Positions 6,850-8,132 of a DNA stretch of 8,132 bases are shown piece by piece. The position numbers and the translations under genes were made by a program. The notes under the pieces were generated by a model that made no database searches, was not told the origin of the DNA, and saw nothing but the letters and a program-made list of their open reading frames with translations. How positions within the stretch are numbered: the stretch's first letter is position 1; every line of letters begins with the position of its first letter. The stretch is from the NCBI GenBank assembly GCA_011049495.1, contig DSBF01000256.1, forward strand, positions 1 to 8,132, written 5' to 3'. Origin of the DNA: Ignavibacteria bacterium. GTDB lineage: Bacteria; Bacteroidota; Ignavibacteria; Ignavibacteriales; Melioribacteraceae.

Positions 6850-7977
6850 CTAGTTGTTCAACCTTACTGGCATTAATAACATCATTAATTCTTCATCTTC
6901 TTTTTTCTTCTCCGGAACAACAATAACCGCTTTCGTTGGTGAGTGCAGTTTGAATATTATTTCTTCTTCATCGTCAAGGTGATTAAGGAGATCATTAACA
7001 TATGCTGAGTTAAAACCAATATCTATAGAATCGCCTGAATATTTACATTCTATATTTTCATTTCCGCTTGCACCTAAATCAAGGTCTTCGGCAGATATTT
7101 CAAGATTATTGTTGGAAATAGAAAACTTAACTCTCTTGGTGTTTGATGTAGAGAAGAGCATCATTCGTTTTATAGCATCGTGTAGTTCTCTTGATTTTAC
7201 TTTTAGTTCAAATTCGTTTTCTAAAGGAATAACGCTTTGATAATCCGGATACTTTTGACCAATCAACCTTGTAATTAATTCAATATCGTTTAATGAAAAC
7301 GACATATGTGTTTTGCTCATGAAAATCTTGACATCATTTGAATCAAAGATTTTCAACAATACAGAAACAGCTCGCTCTGGAATTATATATTGCTCAACTT
7401 TACCATAATTTATTTTTTTCAGGAGAAGATTTGCTAATCTATGACCGTCTGTTGCAACAACTCTCAAACCTTCTTCTTCAAAATCGAATAACGTGCCCAT
7501 CATTGCAGGGCGCATTTCCTCTTTACTCATTGCAAAAGCTGTTTTTTCAAAAGCATACTTTAGGTCATTTCCGTTGATAGAAAATTGAGAAATATCTTCA
7601 CTTCCCTCAGCCGGGAAAGAGGGTATTTCCGGGTACTCTGACGGATCAGTATAACTTAACGTATAGCTTCCTTTCTCTGTCTTTAGATTCAACTTTCCGG
7701 TATTATCAGCGGAGAATAAAATTGTTGTTTCTTTTAATGACCTAACAACATCGTAAAGGAGTCTTGCCGGGACAACAGCTTCAAAATTTTCTTCGGCAAC
7801 TACATTTAAGGATGACTTAAGCGAAATCTCTAAATCGGTTGCGTGAATTGTTAATTTGCCGTCTTTTATCTCGAATAAAAAGTTCTCTAAAATAGGCATT
7901 GGAGTGCGGGTTGGAACAGCAGGGATTATTTTTGTTAAAAGTTTTTCAAGCTCTTTACTGTTGACCTTAAATTCCAT
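6850..7977 (-). CDS. dnaN: DNA polymerase III beta subunit (sliding clamp)
   Basis: The ring-shaped processivity clamp, which tethers polymerase III and many partners to DNA. At 375 aa it has typical length for three clamp domains of about 120 residues each. Conserved marks are PMPILEN at 26-32, ATDLEIS at 46-52, the domain-2 RPAMMGTLF segment followed by ATDGHRL (Asp177), and the C-terminal MPVRL (369-373) that forms part of the partner-binding cleft. Two extra Asn follow this usual end. The ATG at 7977 has GGAG seven bases upstream. A sigma70-like promoter lies further upstream, so dnaN probably heads the operon, although read-through from a dnaA gene beyond the window cannot be excluded. 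Confidence 0.97.
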   Translation of the reverse strand: MEFKVNSKELEKLLTKIIPAVPTRTPMPILENFLFEIKDGKLTIHATDLEISLKSSLNVVAEENFEAVVPARLLYDVVRSLKETTILFSADNTGKLNLKTEKGSYTLSYTDPSEYPEIPSFPAEGSEDISQFSINGNDLKYAFEKTAFAMSKEEMRPAMMGTLFDFEEEGLRVVATDGHRLANLLLKKINYGKVEQYIIPERAVSVLLKIFDSNDVKIFMSKTHMSFSLNDIELITRLIGQKYPDYQSVIPLENEFELKVKSRELHDAIKRMMLFSTSNTKRVKFSISNNNLEISAEDLDLGASGNENIECKYSGDSIDIGFNSAYVNDLLNHLDDEEEIIFKLHSPTKAVIVVPEKKKEDEELMMLLMPVRLNN

Positions 7978-7984
7978 TTTTTTG

Positions 7985-7988
7985 CTCC
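7985..7988 (-). promoter_or_regulatory. Shine-Dalgarno site of dnaN
   Basis: GGAG lies seven bases before the ATG at 7977. In the GGAGGTGA register this matches the four-base spacing seen for AGGTGA at gyrB and the PLP enzyme gene, which supports the chosen start. Confidence 0.65.
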
Positions 7989-8001
7989 AAATTAAAATTG
8001 A

Positions 8002-8030
8002 AATATATCAAAATAAGCTCTCTTTTTCAA
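8002..8030 (-). promoter_or_regulatory. Probable dnaN promoter, sigma70-like
   Basis: On the minus strand TTGAAA (8025-8030, five of six with TTGACA) and TATATT (8002-8007, five of six with TATAAT) are separated by exactly 17 bp. The predicted transcript start near 7995 leaves a leader of about 18 nt that contains the dnaN Shine-Dalgarno site. The region is very AT-rich, so chance matches are easy, but the spacing and the fit to the leader are good. Confidence 0.45.
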
Positions 8031-8041
8031 TTGTTTATTAC

Positions 8042-8050
8042 TTATCAACA
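8042..8050 (+). promoter_or_regulatory. Near-consensus DnaA box
   Basis: TTATCAACA differs from the consensus TTATCCACA at one position. The same nonamer also occurs by chance inside gyrB (5296-5304), so alone it is weak. Its place beside the AT-rich stretch and facing the perfect box at 8122 makes it more credible. Confidence 0.4.
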
Positions 8051-8121
8051 ATTACCGGTTACCTATATTTATTAGTCTTTTATAGATATTTAAAGTAATA
8101 ATAAATACAATACTGTTACTA

Positions 8122-8130
8122 TGTGGATAA
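8122..8130 (-). promoter_or_regulatory. Perfect DnaA box
   Basis: TGTGGATAA is the exact reverse complement of the consensus DnaA binding site TTATCCACA. It lies in non-coding AT-rich DNA upstream of dnaN, where DnaA binds for initiation or for control of dnaA/dnaN transcription. More boxes may follow beyond the window. Confidence 0.7.
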
Positions 8131-8132
8131 CC

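Larger units (their letters stand above)
7978..8132. other. AT-rich non-coding region upstream of dnaN, possible oriC segment
   Basis: No gene is seen in these 155 bases up to the window edge. The region holds the dnaN promoter, a 7-bp inverted repeat (AATTGTT 8029-8035 and AACAATT 8047-8053), a near-consensus DnaA box, a short GC patch (ACCGGTTACC, 8054-8063), then 58 bases (8064-8121) with only eight G or C, and a perfect DnaA box at the edge. Box, GC patch and AT-rich stretch in a row resemble a bacterial origin unwinding region. In many bacteria dnaA precedes dnaN and the origin lies beside dnaA, but dnaA itself is not in the window. Confidence 0.5.

Noticed and set aside
7856..8098. Plus-strand open frame reaching into the region upstream of dnaN
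   Set aside because: Half lies antisense to dnaN and half in AT-rich DNA holding the promoter and DnaA-box candidates. The product is AT-driven low complexity, and no family is evident.

Overview
The window carries a conserved replication and DNA-topology gene block. All genes read on the minus strand, right to left: dnaN (sliding clamp), recF (gap repair), a DUF721/dciA-type gene, gyrB and gyrA (DNA gyrase). After a strong intrinsic terminator comes a partial gene for a PLP-dependent Cys/Met-metabolism enzyme, cut off by the left edge. No RNA gene, insertion sequence, CRISPR array, prophage or integration signature is visible, and no gene is broken.

Organism: the DNA is AT-rich, GyrB is short (648 aa, without the long insert of the gamma-proteobacterial protein), and Shine-Dalgarno use is mixed, with some genes having good AGGTGA or GGAG sites and others none. 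The overall style of GyrA, GyrB and DnaN fits the Bacteroidota/Chlorobiota/Ignavibacteriota side of the bacteria. That placement is an inference from sequence style and is not firm. The order dnaN-recF-DUF721-gyrB-gyrA is also that of Actinobacteria such as Mycobacterium, but the base composition argues against that group.

Layout: 7978-8132 is non-coding and very AT-rich. It holds a perfect DnaA box at the window edge, a second box one base off consensus, and a sigma70-like promoter for dnaN, and it is probably part of a dnaA-dnaN intergenic region and possibly of oriC. From 7977 to 1020 five genes are packed with a 1-nt gap (dnaN/recF), a 14-nt overlap (recF/dciA), and gaps of 23 nt (dciA/gyrB) and 27 nt (gyrB/gyrA), which looks like one operon. 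A hairpin with a T-tract at 985-1016 closes it, and the PLP enzyme gene starts 61 nt after the gyrA stop.

Together the operon supplies the replisome clamp, a repair factor that acts at gaps, a probable operator of the replicative helicase, and the enzyme that removes positive supercoils ahead of forks. If the origin lies at or beyond the right edge, all of these genes are transcribed in the direction of fork movement. I found no clear undescribed system. The most useful items are the origin-like right edge, the dciA-type gene and its start, the regulation of the gene behind the terminator, and a second RGGKG box in GyrA.
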